From the NCBI RefSeq assembly GCF_020520425.1, contig NC_079488.1, positions 22,198,247 through 22,262,246 of the forward strand: 64,000 bases of DNA, given 5' to 3'. Each line of letters opens with the position of its first letter. The first letter of the stretch is position 1. The position numbers were made by a program, and so were the translations under genes. Positions 1-11,653 of the stretch are shown here, piece by piece. The notes under the pieces were generated by a model. It saw only the letters and a program-made list of their open reading frames with translations, was not told where the DNA came from and did not search any database. This DNA comes from Spinacia oleracea (Eukaryota; Streptophyta; Magnoliopsida; Caryophyllales; Amaranthaceae).

Positions 1-159
1 TGATATTAATCCACAGCTTACTCTTGACTGAACCCGTAGGGTCACACAAATAGTACGTAAACGGATCAAGTATTTAATGGCATTAAATACTCCATCTATG
101 AATATTCGGAATCGACGGATCTTGGTTTCAGTGGGAGCTGAGATCGTCACAGGCAAGAA

Positions 160-490
160 ATGAATACTCCGGAAACGATGATATTGCCGGAAACGGAAAT
201 ATGGATCGTATCGGAAATATAAATATTATCCAAGTCGTAGATGTTGCCGGAAACGGAAACATGGTACGTATCGAAAAATATTATCGGAAATGGAAATATT
301 GCCAGAATCGGAAATATTGCCGGAAACGGAAATATTGTCAGAATCGGAAATATTATCGGAATCGGAAAATAATTCCGGAAACGGAAATATTAAATATTTG
401 TTCGAAACGGAAATTAATTCCGGAATCGGAAATGTTAAATATTGTTCGTATCGGAAATGAATTCCGGAATCGGAAATTTAATCGGAAGCG
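160..490 (+). repeat. GGAAAY-type degenerate minisatellite in U3 of the first LTR
   Basis: About 330 bp built of alternating short words: CCGGAAACGGAAATATTG, CAGAATCGGAAATATT, CGGAATCGGAAAT. The basic period is about 9-18 bp and degenerate. The same array occurs in the second LTR. The open frames across it (201-812 plus; 353-742 and 478-738 minus) are low-complexity artefacts of the repeat. Confidence 0.75.
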
Positions 491-1246
491 TATCGTACGA
501 ATAAGCATCGGACGAGGCCTGCCGGACGAGGGCCCAGCTCGAAGCCAGGCCATCGCCCAGCAAGCCAAACGCGCGCCACAAGCCCAGCCAAGGCAGCGCC
601 CAGGCCTACCGCAAGGCAGGCCCAGCGCGCGCCAAGGCCGCGGCTGCGTGGGCCTCGCTGCGTGGGCTGCTGCTCGCACGCACGCGCATGGGCGGCCCAT
701 CGTGGCTGCCGTGTGTGTGTGTGTGAGTTTGTGCTCATGCACGATTCCTAAAACGTGCAGAGTTCGGTTAATGATTAAATTCCTAATTCTATTCGATAAA
801 TTAATTAATTAGAGTTCTTGTAGGATTCTAAGTTTAATTAATTCGTATCCTAATAGGATTCCAATTCTCTTTCCATACCCCTATAAATATGTGGCCTGGG
901 TTCACAATTTATAACGAGTTTTTAAAAGTATTCAAAGTGAGTTTTTGAGAGAAAAATTCAGCCACACATCTTGCTCAAAAGTGCCGAAAATTCTAGTACC
1001 TTAAGGGCGATTCTAGTTGGTCAATCTTAAGGCGGATCCGGACGTGCTGTGGACTATCTACGGAGGGACGACACTTGGAGTCCTAAAGACTTGTTCTTGC
1101 TCGGTTCGGGCGCAGCTAGGGAGGGCACGCAACAAAGAGTATGCATCTAAATTATGCTATATGATTATGTGTAAATAATATGTATTCCTGGGTTAATGGT
1201 TGTTTCTGCATGATTTATGTAATATCATATGTATCATAACCTAACA

Positions 1247-1922
1247 TTATCATCCCATCTCGAAAGACATCGATGAAAGGGATATTAAGATTGGCAAAGT
1301 TGAAAATGGTCCCTAGTCGGAGTTTTCCATAAAGGTGGACGCATAGAAAACGCTAGACGACTAGAATGCAAGATGGCTAGTAGTTCTGTTTCTTGAACTA
1401 TGTGGACATGGCAATGTCACAATCATTTGCATATATACTTACTTTGAGAAGACTAGTATCGGACAGACCTATGAAACTTTACTGTAAGAGATGCAAATTT
1501 GTCATAAGTAAATTTCATTAAAAATTATTAGACACTAATCCTCAATACCTGAGTGATTAGAGATTACTTGTTTGAGAACTGGTTACTTTGACGTTGTCAA
1601 CCGTCGCACTATAAAAGGAGGCTATAACGGCAACGCTCGGGTAATCACCTATAAAACTAAGTCTAACCTCAAGATCACAAGATTGGGATTGTCCTCCCAT
1701 AAATCGGGATGAGATGCTGAAAGTTGTACAAGGCCACTCGGAGAGCTAGAAACTGTAAAATGCATGGTCGTGCTCAGATGAATCATAGGCTATGATTATC
1801 TGTTTATTTGATCAGTTGAACTCTAAAACCGAGGAATACCTCTGGACATAATAAGGATGACAACTCTTACCTTATGTTCATGAGCAAGCATCAAGCGACA
1901 AAGGAATTAGGAAGTGGGAGAC
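1247..1922 (+). other. Non-coding internal region of the LTR element
   Basis: The stretch between the two LTRs has no open frame of note and no recognisable gag or pol motif. A TATA-like ACTATAAAAGGAGG occurs near 1609. It ends in the polypurine tract at 1909-1922. Confidence 0.6.
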
Positions 1923-3348
1923 TGAAGGAAATAATGCCCTTGGTCCAAGTATGCATTCAATACTAAGTCTAATAAATGTGGTTCAGTATTAATTAATTAT
2001 GCAAGTTAATAATTCAGTGAGATCAAGTGAACTATATGCCAAGCTAGTGGCCGCTTCAGTTCAAGTGGAATTAATAATATTAATCCACAGCTTACTCTTG
2101 ACTGAACCCTTAGGGTCACACAAATAGTATGTGAACGGATCAAGTATTTAAGTGAATTAAATACTCCATTTATGGATATTCGGAATCGACGGATCTCGGT
2201 TCCAGTGGGAGCTGAAATTTTCAAAAGGCAAATTATGAATACTCCGGAAACGATGATATTGCCGGAAACGGAAATATGGATCGTATCGGAAATATAAATA
2301 TTATCCAAGTCGTAGATGTTGCCGGAAACGGAAACATGGTATGTATCGTAAAATATTATCGGAAATGGAAAATATCGCCGGAATTGGAAATATTGCCGGA
2401 AACGGAAATACTGCCAGATTCGGAAATATTATCGGAATCGGAAATAAATTCCGGAATCGGAATATTAAATATTTGTTCGAAACGGAAATTAATTCCGGAA
2501 TCGGAAATATTAAATATTGTTCGAATCGGAATGAATTTCGGAATCGGAAAATAAATCGGAAGCGCGACGTACGAAATAAACATCGGACAAGCTTGCTAGA
2601 CACAAGGCCCAACACGAAGATAGGCTCGCGCCTAGCGACGCCTGCGCAAAGGCAAGCAAATGAGCAGTAACCCGCCCCACCAAGGCAAGGCCCAGCCGAG
2701 CACAAGGCAAGTCGAGGCAGCAGGCTGGCCGCGCCCACGCTTGGGCCGCGCCAGCGCTGCTGGGCTGCTTGCGCGGACAGCTCCCTCGTGCGCTGTTCGT
2801 GTGTGTGGTTCGTGCAAGCCTCGAATCCTTGGTTGCTTAGGATTTGTCCGGTTAGATTATTTTCCTAAAACTACTAGAGTTAGTTGTTTAGCTAAACACT
2901 AAAAACAAAGGTTTAATTTAAGTCTAATTATAATTGAATTAGATAAATTGAATCCTAGTAGGTTTCTAGTTCCGATAATCCCGCCCTATAAATAGGTGAT
3001 GAATAATCACAATTTATACATCATATTCTCAAGTATTCATATAGTTTTAAGATTAAACTAAGCTTAATAATTTGCCAAATAATTAAGTACGAATAACATA
3101 AAACCTTAGGCTAAATTCTAGTTAATTGAATCTAAGGCGGATCCGAACGTGTTGTGGACTATCTACGGAGGGACTACACTTGGAGTCCTAAACTTGTTCT
3201 TGTTCGGTTCGGGAGCAGTTAGGGAAGGCACGCTTCGAATGTATGCATCCTAAATTATGCTAATTGACTATGTGGCAATTAATTTGGATTCCTGGCTTTA
3301 TGGTTTTACCGCATGAAATATATGTTTTATATTTGTCATAACCTAACA
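1923..3348 (+). repeat. 3' LTR of the non-autonomous element
   Basis: Complete LTR with TG...CA ends. It contains a GGAAAY-rich array (about 2240-2560), a GC-rich stretch (2570-2820) and a TATA-like box (CCCTATAAATAGG at 2982-2994), in the same order as the first LTR (TATA-like CCCCTATAAATATG at 881). That order suggests U3, then a promoter, then R/U5. The two LTRs differ by many substitutions and small indels, so the insertion is not recent. Confidence 0.8.
2240..2560 (+). repeat. GGAAAY-type degenerate minisatellite in U3 of the second LTR
   Basis: Counterpart of the 160-490 array, with the same words in a slightly different order and with point changes. It lies roughly 430-750 bp upstream of the TATA-like box at 2982. 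The open frames over it (for example 2276-2554, 2301-2738) are repeat artefacts. Confidence 0.75.
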
Positions 3349-3361
3349 GAATTCTCGAGCC

Positions 3362-3820
3362 ATGGTAGACACCGAAACCTCTCACAACTTTGTGACTGAA
3401 GCAGAAGCCCGAAGATTGGGGTTAGTGCTCAAGAAAGGAGGCGGTAGCATGAAATCCGTCAACTCTAAAGCCAAACTGATTCTCGGGGTGGCAGAACAGG
3501 TGGAAGCAAAGTTGGGAGACTGGGAGGGAAGAATGAAATTCAATGCCGTCAAGATGGACGACTTCAACCTTGTACTTGGATTGGAGTTCCTCTGCACCAG
3601 CAAAGCAGTTGTAATGCCTCACTTGAATTCTTTGCTTATAGCAGGTGGACAAGCTTGTCTAGTTCGAAGTACAGGTACTCCCATAAAGACAAAAGAGAAG
3701 GGCCGATACCTTTCGGCAATGCGAGTGATGGAGCCACCCAAAAAGGCGACATCTCAGATACCCCCTCGCATGAGAAACAAGATACAAGCTCAAGCCCAGC
3801 CGCTTCGAGCCAGAAACTAG
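3362..3820 (+). pseudogene. Ty3/gypsy aspartic protease relic
   Basis: A 152-residue frame resembles the retropepsin domain of plant gypsy polyproteins: a beta strand ending in V-D-T, then SHNFVTEAEARRLGL, and a distal FNLVLGLEFL that matches the usual D-x-I-L-G-M-x-WL region. The catalytic triplet, normally D-[TS]-G, reads D-T-E, so the enzyme would be inactive. The frame is abruptly truncated upstream, where the non-autonomous LTR element ends (3348), and no RT, RNase H or integrase follows. It is the coding remnant of the element whose 3' LTR begins at 4011. Confidence 0.65.
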
Positions 3821-4010
3821 AAACAAGGAAGACTTGGATTCGCAAGATTCACCAACCTATCAAGACACAACAAGATTCAAGAAGACTCCAACAACCGCCA
3901 TCAACCAACGGCGCAGAGAAAACTACAAAGTTTAGAATAGGGGCTTTTTCTTTCATCTTTTGTAACTCTTGTAAGTCGACGAGGGCGTCGACAGCTTAAG
4001 TGGGGGAGGA

Positions 4011-4530
4011 TGTTAGAATCCAACATTCCTTTACTTGTATTTCTCTTTTCTATTGTTTTCTAGGATCTTTCTAATAGTTTTCTAGTCTTTAGGGAGAATT
4101 ATTATGTTACTGTAATTCCAGTGTTCACTGGCAAGTTTTAGCTAATTCGAAATAAACCTCTATGAGGGGTATGAACCAATACCTCCCATCAGAAGTTGCA
4201 TTTGCTTAATTACTTACGTTGTTGCTAGCCTTTATATATATTGTGTTGTCGCATGTTTTTTAAGCTTTCCAAGGCCCATCAAAGTCCCTCGCAAAACAGA
4301 TACACTCTCGTCGTCGGTCCCGCTTGTGCCTGTTGTGCGCACACAACCGCCCCGATCGACCCTCGACCCTCACTCTTGTCGCCAATAGGCAAGAGTTCCC
4401 ATTCCAAAGTAAACGACCCGCTCGTTCCCCGAGCCTTGAGATTCACTTTCTGCACAAGGCTTGCGCCCTTGCCGCCCCATAGGCAAGAGCGCGCCGCACG
4501 ATCCTGTGTCAAAACACTCGGACCGTGACA
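4011..4530 (+). repeat. 3' LTR of the gypsy relic
   Basis: A strong polypurine tract (AAGTGGGGGAGGA, 3998-4010) is directly followed by TGTTAGAATCCAACA, a typical LTR start. A TATA-like TTTATATATATTG lies at about 4231. The end at 4530 (...CCGTGACA) is a best guess because no second LTR is available for comparison. Confidence 0.55.
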
Positions 4531-4745
4531 CTAAGAATTGGACATCCCCACTTCTAAGAACCAAATTGACTGATAGAGAACAAACCTCGAATTTCATGGA
4601 CATAAGATTAAGGGTGTGTTCTTTTCAAATTAAAGGACCTGAACTTATCTTATTTGAACTTATCTGAACTTTATTTAACTTATAAGACCTTATAGGACCC
4701 TATTTAACTTATAGGACCTTATAGGACCTTATAAGACCTTATTTA

Positions 4746-5022
4746 GGCCCTGTTTTTTTTGGCTTAATTTCACTTTCAGGACTTATTTCGCAATTCAGTT
4801 CAGGAGCATTCAGTTCAGTTCAATTCAGTTCAGTTTAATTCAATTCAATTCAACTTAATAATAATAATAAATAATAATAATAATAATAAATATTATTCTT
4901 ATTATTATATTACTTATTATTTATATTTATATTATTAATATTATTATTTATAACTAATTATTTATTATTAACTATATAATTTATCATTTATTATTATTTT
5001 TAGTAATTAATTACGGATTATT

Positions 5023-5055
<33 letters not shown>

Positions 5056-5498
5056 TTATTTAGTTATTAATTATTTATTTATTTATTATTTAGTTATAAA
5101 TTTTTAATTATTATTAATATTTACCATTTATTATAATTATTTAGTAATTAATTAAATATTATTATTATTTATTATATAGTTATTTAGTTATTAAATTAAC
5201 TATTATTTAGTTATTAATTATTTATTAATTAGTTATTAATTATTTATTAATTAGTTATTAATTATTTATTAATTAGTTATTAATTAACATTTTTTATTAT
5301 TATTTTGAAATTAATTAGAGATTACTAATTATTAATAATTAATTAATTATTATTAATTATTTATCATTTATAATTTATTATTCATTATTTATTTATTATT
5401 TATTATTTATTATTTATTACTCCATTTATTATTTATTATTATTTCAGTTATATTCTGTTAAATTAATTTAAATTGAGTTATTTCTAAAGAACATGGCC
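4746..5498. mobile_element. PIF/Harbinger-like MITE, ATT-rich
   Basis: The left end GGCCCTGTTTTTTTTGGC pairs with the right end (reverse complement GGCCATGTTCTTTAG). TTA target duplications lie at 4743-4745 and 5499-5501. The interior is almost entirely ATTATT/TTAATTA-like low complexity, apparently microsatellite expansion inside the MITE. It shares its termini with the elements at 53591-53815 and 59732-60514. Confidence 0.6.
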
Positions 5499-5566
5499 TT
5501 AAAGGTTATTAGATTATTACTCCGTACTAAATTTTTAACCATTGGAATATTGATAATAGTTGATCG

Positions 5567-5567
5567 T

Positions 5568-5599
<32 letters not shown>

Positions 5600-5690
5600 A
5601 GCCTTAGTCCCAAAATGATTTGGGGTCGGCTAACATGAATCGTCGTAGGAGATCGTCATTGTCACCAATCAAACCAGAAAAGAGCATGAA
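5567..5690 (-). mobile_element. 3' end of a truncated RTE-type LINE
   Basis: A (CAA)n run at 5567-5599 is followed by AGCCTTAGTCCCAAAATGAT and TTGGGGTCGGCTAACATGAA. From general knowledge this is the conserved 3' end of plant RTE-class LINEs, which terminate in a TTG-type microsatellite; here it is read on the minus strand. Only the 3' terminus is present, as expected for 5'-truncated insertions. Confidence 0.55.
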
Positions 5691-5749
5691 GTAAAAAAAG
5701 AAAAAAAAACAAAGAAGAGAAAGTGAAATTAATGAAAGTAGGATAAGAG

Positions 5750-5752
<3 letters not shown>

Positions 5753-5833
<81 letters not shown>
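5753..5833. repeat. (AT)n microsatellite
   Basis: About 40 uninterrupted AT units. The minus-strand open frame across it (5729-5911, poly-Tyr/Ile) is an artefact. Confidence 0.95.
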
Positions 5834-5836
<3 letters not shown>

Positions 5837-6776
5837 GAAGAAATATTGTAAGAGATAATAAAAATAAGTAAAATTTAAAATAAATGAATAATTAAAATAA
5901 GTGCATTTCAAAATAGCATGTGAAATTAAAAAAATTGAAAGAATTTTAAAAATAAAATAAAAGTAAAATAAAAATAAAAATACAAATAAAGAGAATCAGA
6001 AACATTGAAGTTGTGTAAGTCAAATGAAGTCATCAATTCTTATAGTTGATCGTAAATATTTATAAAATAAAAATTAATAAAACAATTATTGGTTAGTTCT
6101 TATATTAATATTTATGTTATTTAATAATGTAAATTATTACTCTGTCATAATTATACAAAATTTATAAAATCCAAGTACGAATTCGACCGATTTGTAAAAA
6201 ATTATTTGTCACTAACTCTTTAATAAACATATTTATACTCTGTAATGTACATTTATCATAGTCGAAAAATTACTATTTGATACTCCGTACGAGAATTTCA
6301 CTTGATACATTGATGTAAAGAAGTAATATTATGATTATTTGCATCTCACCAAAAAAATTACCCATTGATTTGTGATGTACACGCAATTTAAAAGTGTTTA
6401 CGAGTATTAAGTTTTCCCCTTATAATTATATTGATAGTAATTAATAATAACATATTAATTCATATCTACGTATCATTGACAATAATTATCGTAATCACAA
6501 ATTATTTTAATATAATAATATAAATATGGTTTATTTAATATAACAACGCAAATAATCATAATATTACACATTTTATTTAAGACTTAATTAAAACTTATAG
6601 AACCTTAGGTCCCATAAGTTGAAGAGAATAAGGCCTAATTCCCAAAAAATATGTGTTATTTTCAATTTAATACGAAGTATTGTATTACATTGTGCTCTCT
6701 TTATTATAATTTTTTTTATAGATCTAGCTTTATATGTTAATTTGTCAATATATTAAGAACAAATGTAAAACTAATA

Positions 6777-7120
6777 CTCCCTCCATTCCTTTTTGATCTT
6801 CTTGTTTCTATAAATGCCGTTCCTATTTGATCTTCTTGTTTCTATTTTTGGACATTACTTTTTACCATAAATTTCCCCACCATCCCTTATTTAATTCATT
6901 CACATTTCCCCATTCACCTACCCAACCCCACTTTTATGATTTTTTATTACTTTAAACAAAATAATTTCTCTCTCCTTTATTTCTTTATTACTTTTCTTCA
7001 TTTCTTTATTATTTTCTCTTACATCCAATCATTACTCTTACACCCAATCATTACAAGATTCCATTTTCTTATTTTCCACCCCAAACACCAAATAGGAAGA
7101 TCATTTAGGAATGGAGGGAG
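6777..7120. mobile_element. Stowaway MITE (Tc1/mariner type)
   Basis: TA target duplication on both sides with termini CTCCCTCCATTCCTTTT and, reverse-complemented, CTCCCTCCATTCCTAAATG. It is 344 bp with no coding content. Its interior matches, in the opposite orientation, the element at 24857-25198 in a FAB1 intron. Confidence 0.85.
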
Positions 7121-7693
7121 TATTATACTCCGTAAACATGAATTTATCAATATACTCCGTATTTTTTTAATAAGTTTAGTTTAACATCTTTTAAGAAAAT
7201 ACCTCTTTTCGAAAACTCTGTAAATCAACACAATTTGGTGGAGAACTCACTTTATGAATTAGAGGTCTCTGTATAAAATCATGTTTGGTTTGTTTCTAAT
7301 GCATTTTTTCAAAATATTAACTTTTTATTATTATTAGAAGTCTTAAATTTCAAAATTATGAGTTGACAAACATTTCAATCAGAAAAAAAAACTAGTCTTA
7401 TATACACGCGAAACATGTTTAATCTTTGACAATCATAAATTCACCAACTACATAACAAACATAGGCATTATAAACTATTTATAAGAGGATCCAAAATGTC
7501 AAATACCTCAAAAGTTCCTTATGGAGAGATAGAGAACTATAGTAAAATATTGTTGTTAACCTAAAACGCGGAACATCATATGGAACGACTGACAGAAGTA
7601 AGATTCTTTTAAAACTTATTTTCTATTTTGCGCCGAAATGAAACTTAATTATTAAATTATCTGTCACTGAGAGTGAGGGATAGCTTAGTTTAT
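7121..7693. other. AT-rich intergenic stretch
   Basis: No gene, repeat pair or RNA gene could be recognised between the Stowaway element and the gypsy LTR. Confidence 0.5.
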
Positions 7694-7698
7694 TAGAG

Positions 7699-10600
7699 TG
7701 TAACACCCCGACAATTCCCTTTTTTTAAAATAACCTTTTATAAATATAACTATAGAGAATTATCAAAGTATTATCGCCCGTGTAAAAACGTAACGGCTTA
7801 TTCAGAATTTTGCAGCGGAAAATAGAAAACTAACTTTTAGGTTTATAAATAATCGATTACATAATAAGTCCAAAAACCAATTAACGGAAATAAGGAAATA
7901 CAAATAGTACGACAATTTCAAATCCAAATTAACAAACCAAATCACTTAACAAAGCAAATCTAACTTCAAGCTCTCTAATCCCGATCCCAATGATGCATCA
8001 TCTTCAAACCTGTAGATGGGCAACGCTTATTGATCCTTAGAGACTGCTCACCAAAGATGGGTCATCACAGGATCAATAAGGCATAGCCATGATCAACACA
8101 CACAAACAAAGCACGTAATCAGCAAAGCTGAGTACTACATACTAAAAGCAATAATGATCCTAACATGATACTATCAAACGAACCATCCTATCATGATACT
8201 AATAAACATAAATAAGGGCAGACAAAACATGATAATTTGACGACCATACTTAACTAGACTAGGCTAGACTGGACTAGACTTTTCTATCAATAATATTATT
8301 TTAATTGAAATAGGCAATGGATCGAGTTTTCTAGCTAGAGGCTTCACTAAGGAAGACGAGGTACGGGCGTGACTTCGTAACCTCAGTGACCTGCGATATC
8401 GAGGAACGTTTTTGAATAAAAATAGGACACGGTGATCAATCCGGTCCGAGATAAAGTCCATGGGCTACCACCATGAACCCCAACTCCTGTTTGTCTGTCA
8501 CTTTAGACGTGCACAGTCTAAAGCTATTGCTACTCAGTTTCACTTTACATGATTTACAAATTGACACCCTGTTATGACTCAACAATCACATAAGGCATAC
8601 AATCCACATTTATTCACAACTGTTTTTATCTTGGAATTAAGTAAGTGATCACAAAGGTATCAAACAAGACTCATTCCAATTAGATCCAACCTTTCCTTTA
8701 ATACTGATCAACCCCTCTATATGGGTATAAGGTTTCAACTTACTAAACAAGGTCCACGACCCTCATAAAGTAGTGAAAAACTAAAAGGGAACAATGAACA
8801 ATCGATCTGAATCAATACATATAAAATAATCTAGTGTTCCCAATCAAACATGTTTGCATCAATCATCTACTAACATGTTATAATCCTTGTAACGAAATAC
8901 ATATGTTCAACATGTCCATCCAACAATATTAAACATGAAATTCCGACATAATCAGGTTCATTAATAAATTTCAACTTGGTTTCAACAGATAACACACATT
9001 CCAAGCACACAGGTATGTACGTACCTTGTGTAAACAAACTGCAAGACCACTTTAATAATTCAAAAGTCGCCTACGGAGAATTCTCCACCTAACAACAACC
9101 AATATAGACTCATATCAATTCATATTGAATTTTCAGCAACATTAAGGGGCTTCAAACCCTTCCTAAACATAATTAGAACATTTCCCAATATCGAAACTTG
9201 AATATTTGATTTCCTAGCATCATAATTATTATATTAATTATTGAAATTCGTTGAAAACTCTTCAAAGCATCATACTTTAAATTTCTAGCAATATAACTAA
9301 TTTCAAACTACTCCAAAACATAATTAACATGTTTGAAATCATAAAGGAAAATTTGTAATTATTAATCCAACATTTTCCCGGTTTTCTTTAATTAAGCCTA
9401 CCTATGCGATATTTCTAAATAATCCAACCTTTATGACCCAACTACTATTATTAAGCCTGGATGACCGGTTACCTGCTACAAAGTCAAGGAAAATTTGTAA
9501 TTATTAATCCAACCTTTGCCCGATTTTCTTTAATTAAGCCTACCTATGCGATATTTCTAAATAATCCAACCTTTATGACCCAACTACTATTATTAAGCCT
9601 AGATGACCGGTTACCTGCTACAAAGTTAACGTAAAAAACGTTGACAACCTAAAGTTGGTTTCCCTCCTAAAATATTGGACACGTCATCATCACTTGCCAC
9701 CTAAACAAGGATTTCATTTTTTTTTTCAAAAAACCCTTAACCCTTCTCTTCTCTATACCGTGTTTCCATTCCTCTCTCCTCCATTACTGCTGCTTCAACC
9801 ACAATTGTACTGGTTCATGACATCATCAGCGATTTTCTTGTGGAAATAAGTGACTTCATCCACGCGCATTCAAATTTCGTCTCCAAAATCGTACAATTGA
9901 AGGTGAAATTACGAACCTTAGCGTTTTTGTTCCTTTTTTGGTAAATTTTGAATTTTGGGCTTCCTTGATGGTCTGTTCGTAAAAACCCGGGCTGTTGCTA
10001 TAATATACGGAGTAGTTTTTTTTATGTTGTGGGATGTTGGTTATTGTGGTCTTGTTGAAAATTTAGAAAGAAAAAAAAAACCTTGAATTTGAAGAAGATC
10101 CAGATCCAACAGGCAATTGCTTTACCCCAGCCATAGCAATTGTTGATTATTTTTGATGAACTTCGAATGGAGAGGTATGACCGTATGAGGGATCGGCAAT
10201 GGTGGAGAAGAGGTAGAAGAGAAATAATGGAGAGGAGTGTAGAGATGAAGCAGAAAATCGCAGAGGAGAGAGGAACGAAAATTAAAATAGCAATTAAAGA
10301 AAATAAGGGGAAAAAAATTATAAAAAAAATTATAATTGTTATATGCCACGTAAGGGTGAATACCGCCTATAACAGGTTAGTAACTTGTTAGGCTTAATAA
10401 TAGTAGTTGGGTCATAAAGGTTGGATTATTTAGAAATATCGCATAGGTAGGCTTAATTAAAGAAAATCGGGCAAAGGTTGGATTAATAATTACAAATTTT
10501 CTAATCATAAAAACAATAACTTTAATAACTAATTGTAATCATCCTACTATGGTTTCAAAACTATAAAAACCTTAAAAATCCATGCTTTAATAATTAAAAT

Positions 10601-11653
10601 TTAATATTTCAATGCATTTATATAATCTGAAAATTAAATATATTATTTAAACATAATATACAAATCTGAAAATTAATAATTCAATTACGCAAATATAAAA
10701 ATCTGAAATTTGCAAATTAAATCATGAAACTTATAATTTAAATTCAAGAATCATATTTTAAACTAAAAATATAATTAAGACATTCAATTAGCCTAAGGTT
10801 TAAAGGATTTAACCGAATAAGGGGAGAGAGAGCAACTACCGACGAAAAGGCGGGGCTGGGCGGCACGCGGGGGTGCGACGAAGTGGTGTGGCTGGCAAAC
10901 AACCAAGGCACGGTTTAAGAAGCCATGAAAAGAACAACGAAATAGAAAGAAAAAGAACAAATGAGAAAGGAAAAAGGGAGGAGAGAACTACCGTGCAAGG
11001 TGGACGGTGAGGACGCAGGGCGGCGGTTACAGCCAGGCCACGAACGCTCCGAGTGGTGGTGGTGCTGTGCGAAAACAAAAATCGGTTGAGGAGGAGAGCA
11101 AGAAAACGAACGAGTGGAGAAGAAGCAAAAGGAAAAAGGAAGGAGGAGAGGAAAAACTACCGTGCGGTGGCCGACGGTTAAGGACTGCGCTGGCGGCGAG
11201 GGAAGGTCACGGAGGTGGATGGTACAGCAGCAGCAACGTGAAGCAGAGGAGGGTTTGAGAGCTTGGTTCACGTGAAAATGAAGGACAAGGGGAAGGTTTG
11301 TTGGGTTTTTTTTTCACGTGAAGTAGGATTAGAAAAGGGAGTAAAGAGTTTTGGGTTTTATTGTTTGGGCTTTGCCAAGTGGGCTTGGAATTAGGATTTA
11401 GTTTTAGGATTCCAATCCAAAATCAATTAGGATCGCTTTCTAAATTCAATCGGTTTTCGTAATTCGATTTCTTTTCAACGTAAAATTCTAAAATTACTTT
11501 TGGTTTCATAAATCGTTAAAAATATTCAAAATGTAATAAAATAAATATACGTTTATTATATATTTATTTCTAAAATTCATAATTTCTTATTTAAATATAT
11601 TAATTATACGTTAAAATATATAAATAACGTTTGTAAATTTACGGGGGATTACA
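7699..11653 (-). repeat. 3' LTR of the gypsy element, carrying a Mutator-like insertion
   Basis: Its terminal 451 bp (11203-11653) match 14587-15038 almost exactly. Without the nested element and its target duplication (1166 bp) the LTR would be about 2.8 kb, which is long. It contains a GC-rich block (10830-11240) with overlapping open frames on both strands that look non-coding. Confidence 0.8.
9346..10502. mobile_element. Mutator-like element with long TIRs and duplicated left end
   Basis: AATCATAAA occurs at 9337-9345 and 10503-10511, a perfect 9-bp target duplication, the Mutator hallmark. The terminal inverted repeats exceed 110 bp (left GGAAAATTTGTAATTATTAA; the right end matches on the other strand). 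The left TIR is present twice in tandem (9346-9487 and 9488-9627). The 9630-10380 core holds only short open frames (9655-9849; 10140-10391), no MURA-like transposase, and might be captured host sequence; I could not identify a source. The TIRs are related to those of the MITE at 16494-16846. Confidence 0.8.

Larger units (their letters stand above)
1..3348 (+). mobile_element. Non-autonomous LTR retrotransposon (LARD/TRIM-like), 5' LTR cut by window edge
   Basis: Two direct repeats of about 1.4 kb (1-1246 and 1923-3348) flank a 676-bp internal stretch with no coding capacity. The LTRs start TGAAGG (seen at 1923) and end CATAACCTAACA. A purine-rich tract (1909-1922, AGGAAGTGGGAGAC) lies directly before the second LTR, as expected for a polypurine tract, which fixes the orientation as plus. 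Base 1 aligns with about base 2075 of the second copy, so roughly 150 bp of the first LTR lie outside the window. The bases after the first LTR (from 1247) do not look like the usual initiator-tRNA primer site. No gag or pol is present, so the element must have moved with proteins supplied in trans. The family name is not recognised. Confidence 0.8.
4612..6635. mobile_element. AT-rich DNA transposon relic, outer element of a nest
   Basis: The termini are imperfect inverted repeats: left GGGTGTGTTCTTTTCAA, and right, reverse-complemented, GGCCTTATTCTCTTCAA. TAA flanks both ends (4609-4611 and 6636-6638), consistent with the 3-bp duplication of PIF/Harbinger-type elements. It contains a second element (4746-5498), a LINE tail and an AT microsatellite. 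No transposase frame is present. The assignment is tentative because the terminal match is weak. Confidence 0.4.

Noticed and set aside
201..812. Open frames of up to 203 residues at the start of the window
   Set aside because: They run through the degenerate GGAAAY array and a GC-rich LTR block, on both strands at once. The products are low-complexity Arg/Lys/Asn or Ala/Arg repeats with no family resemblance.
5729..5911. Poly-Tyr/Ile open frames here and at 16186-16386
   Set aside because: They are translations of AT dinucleotide microsatellites.
10836..11271. Overlapping frames of 80, 118 and 83 residues in the gypsy LTR
   Set aside because: They overlap on both strands in a GC-rich part of the LTR, carry no motif, and part is duplicated in the other LTR. 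LTRs of this family are non-coding.
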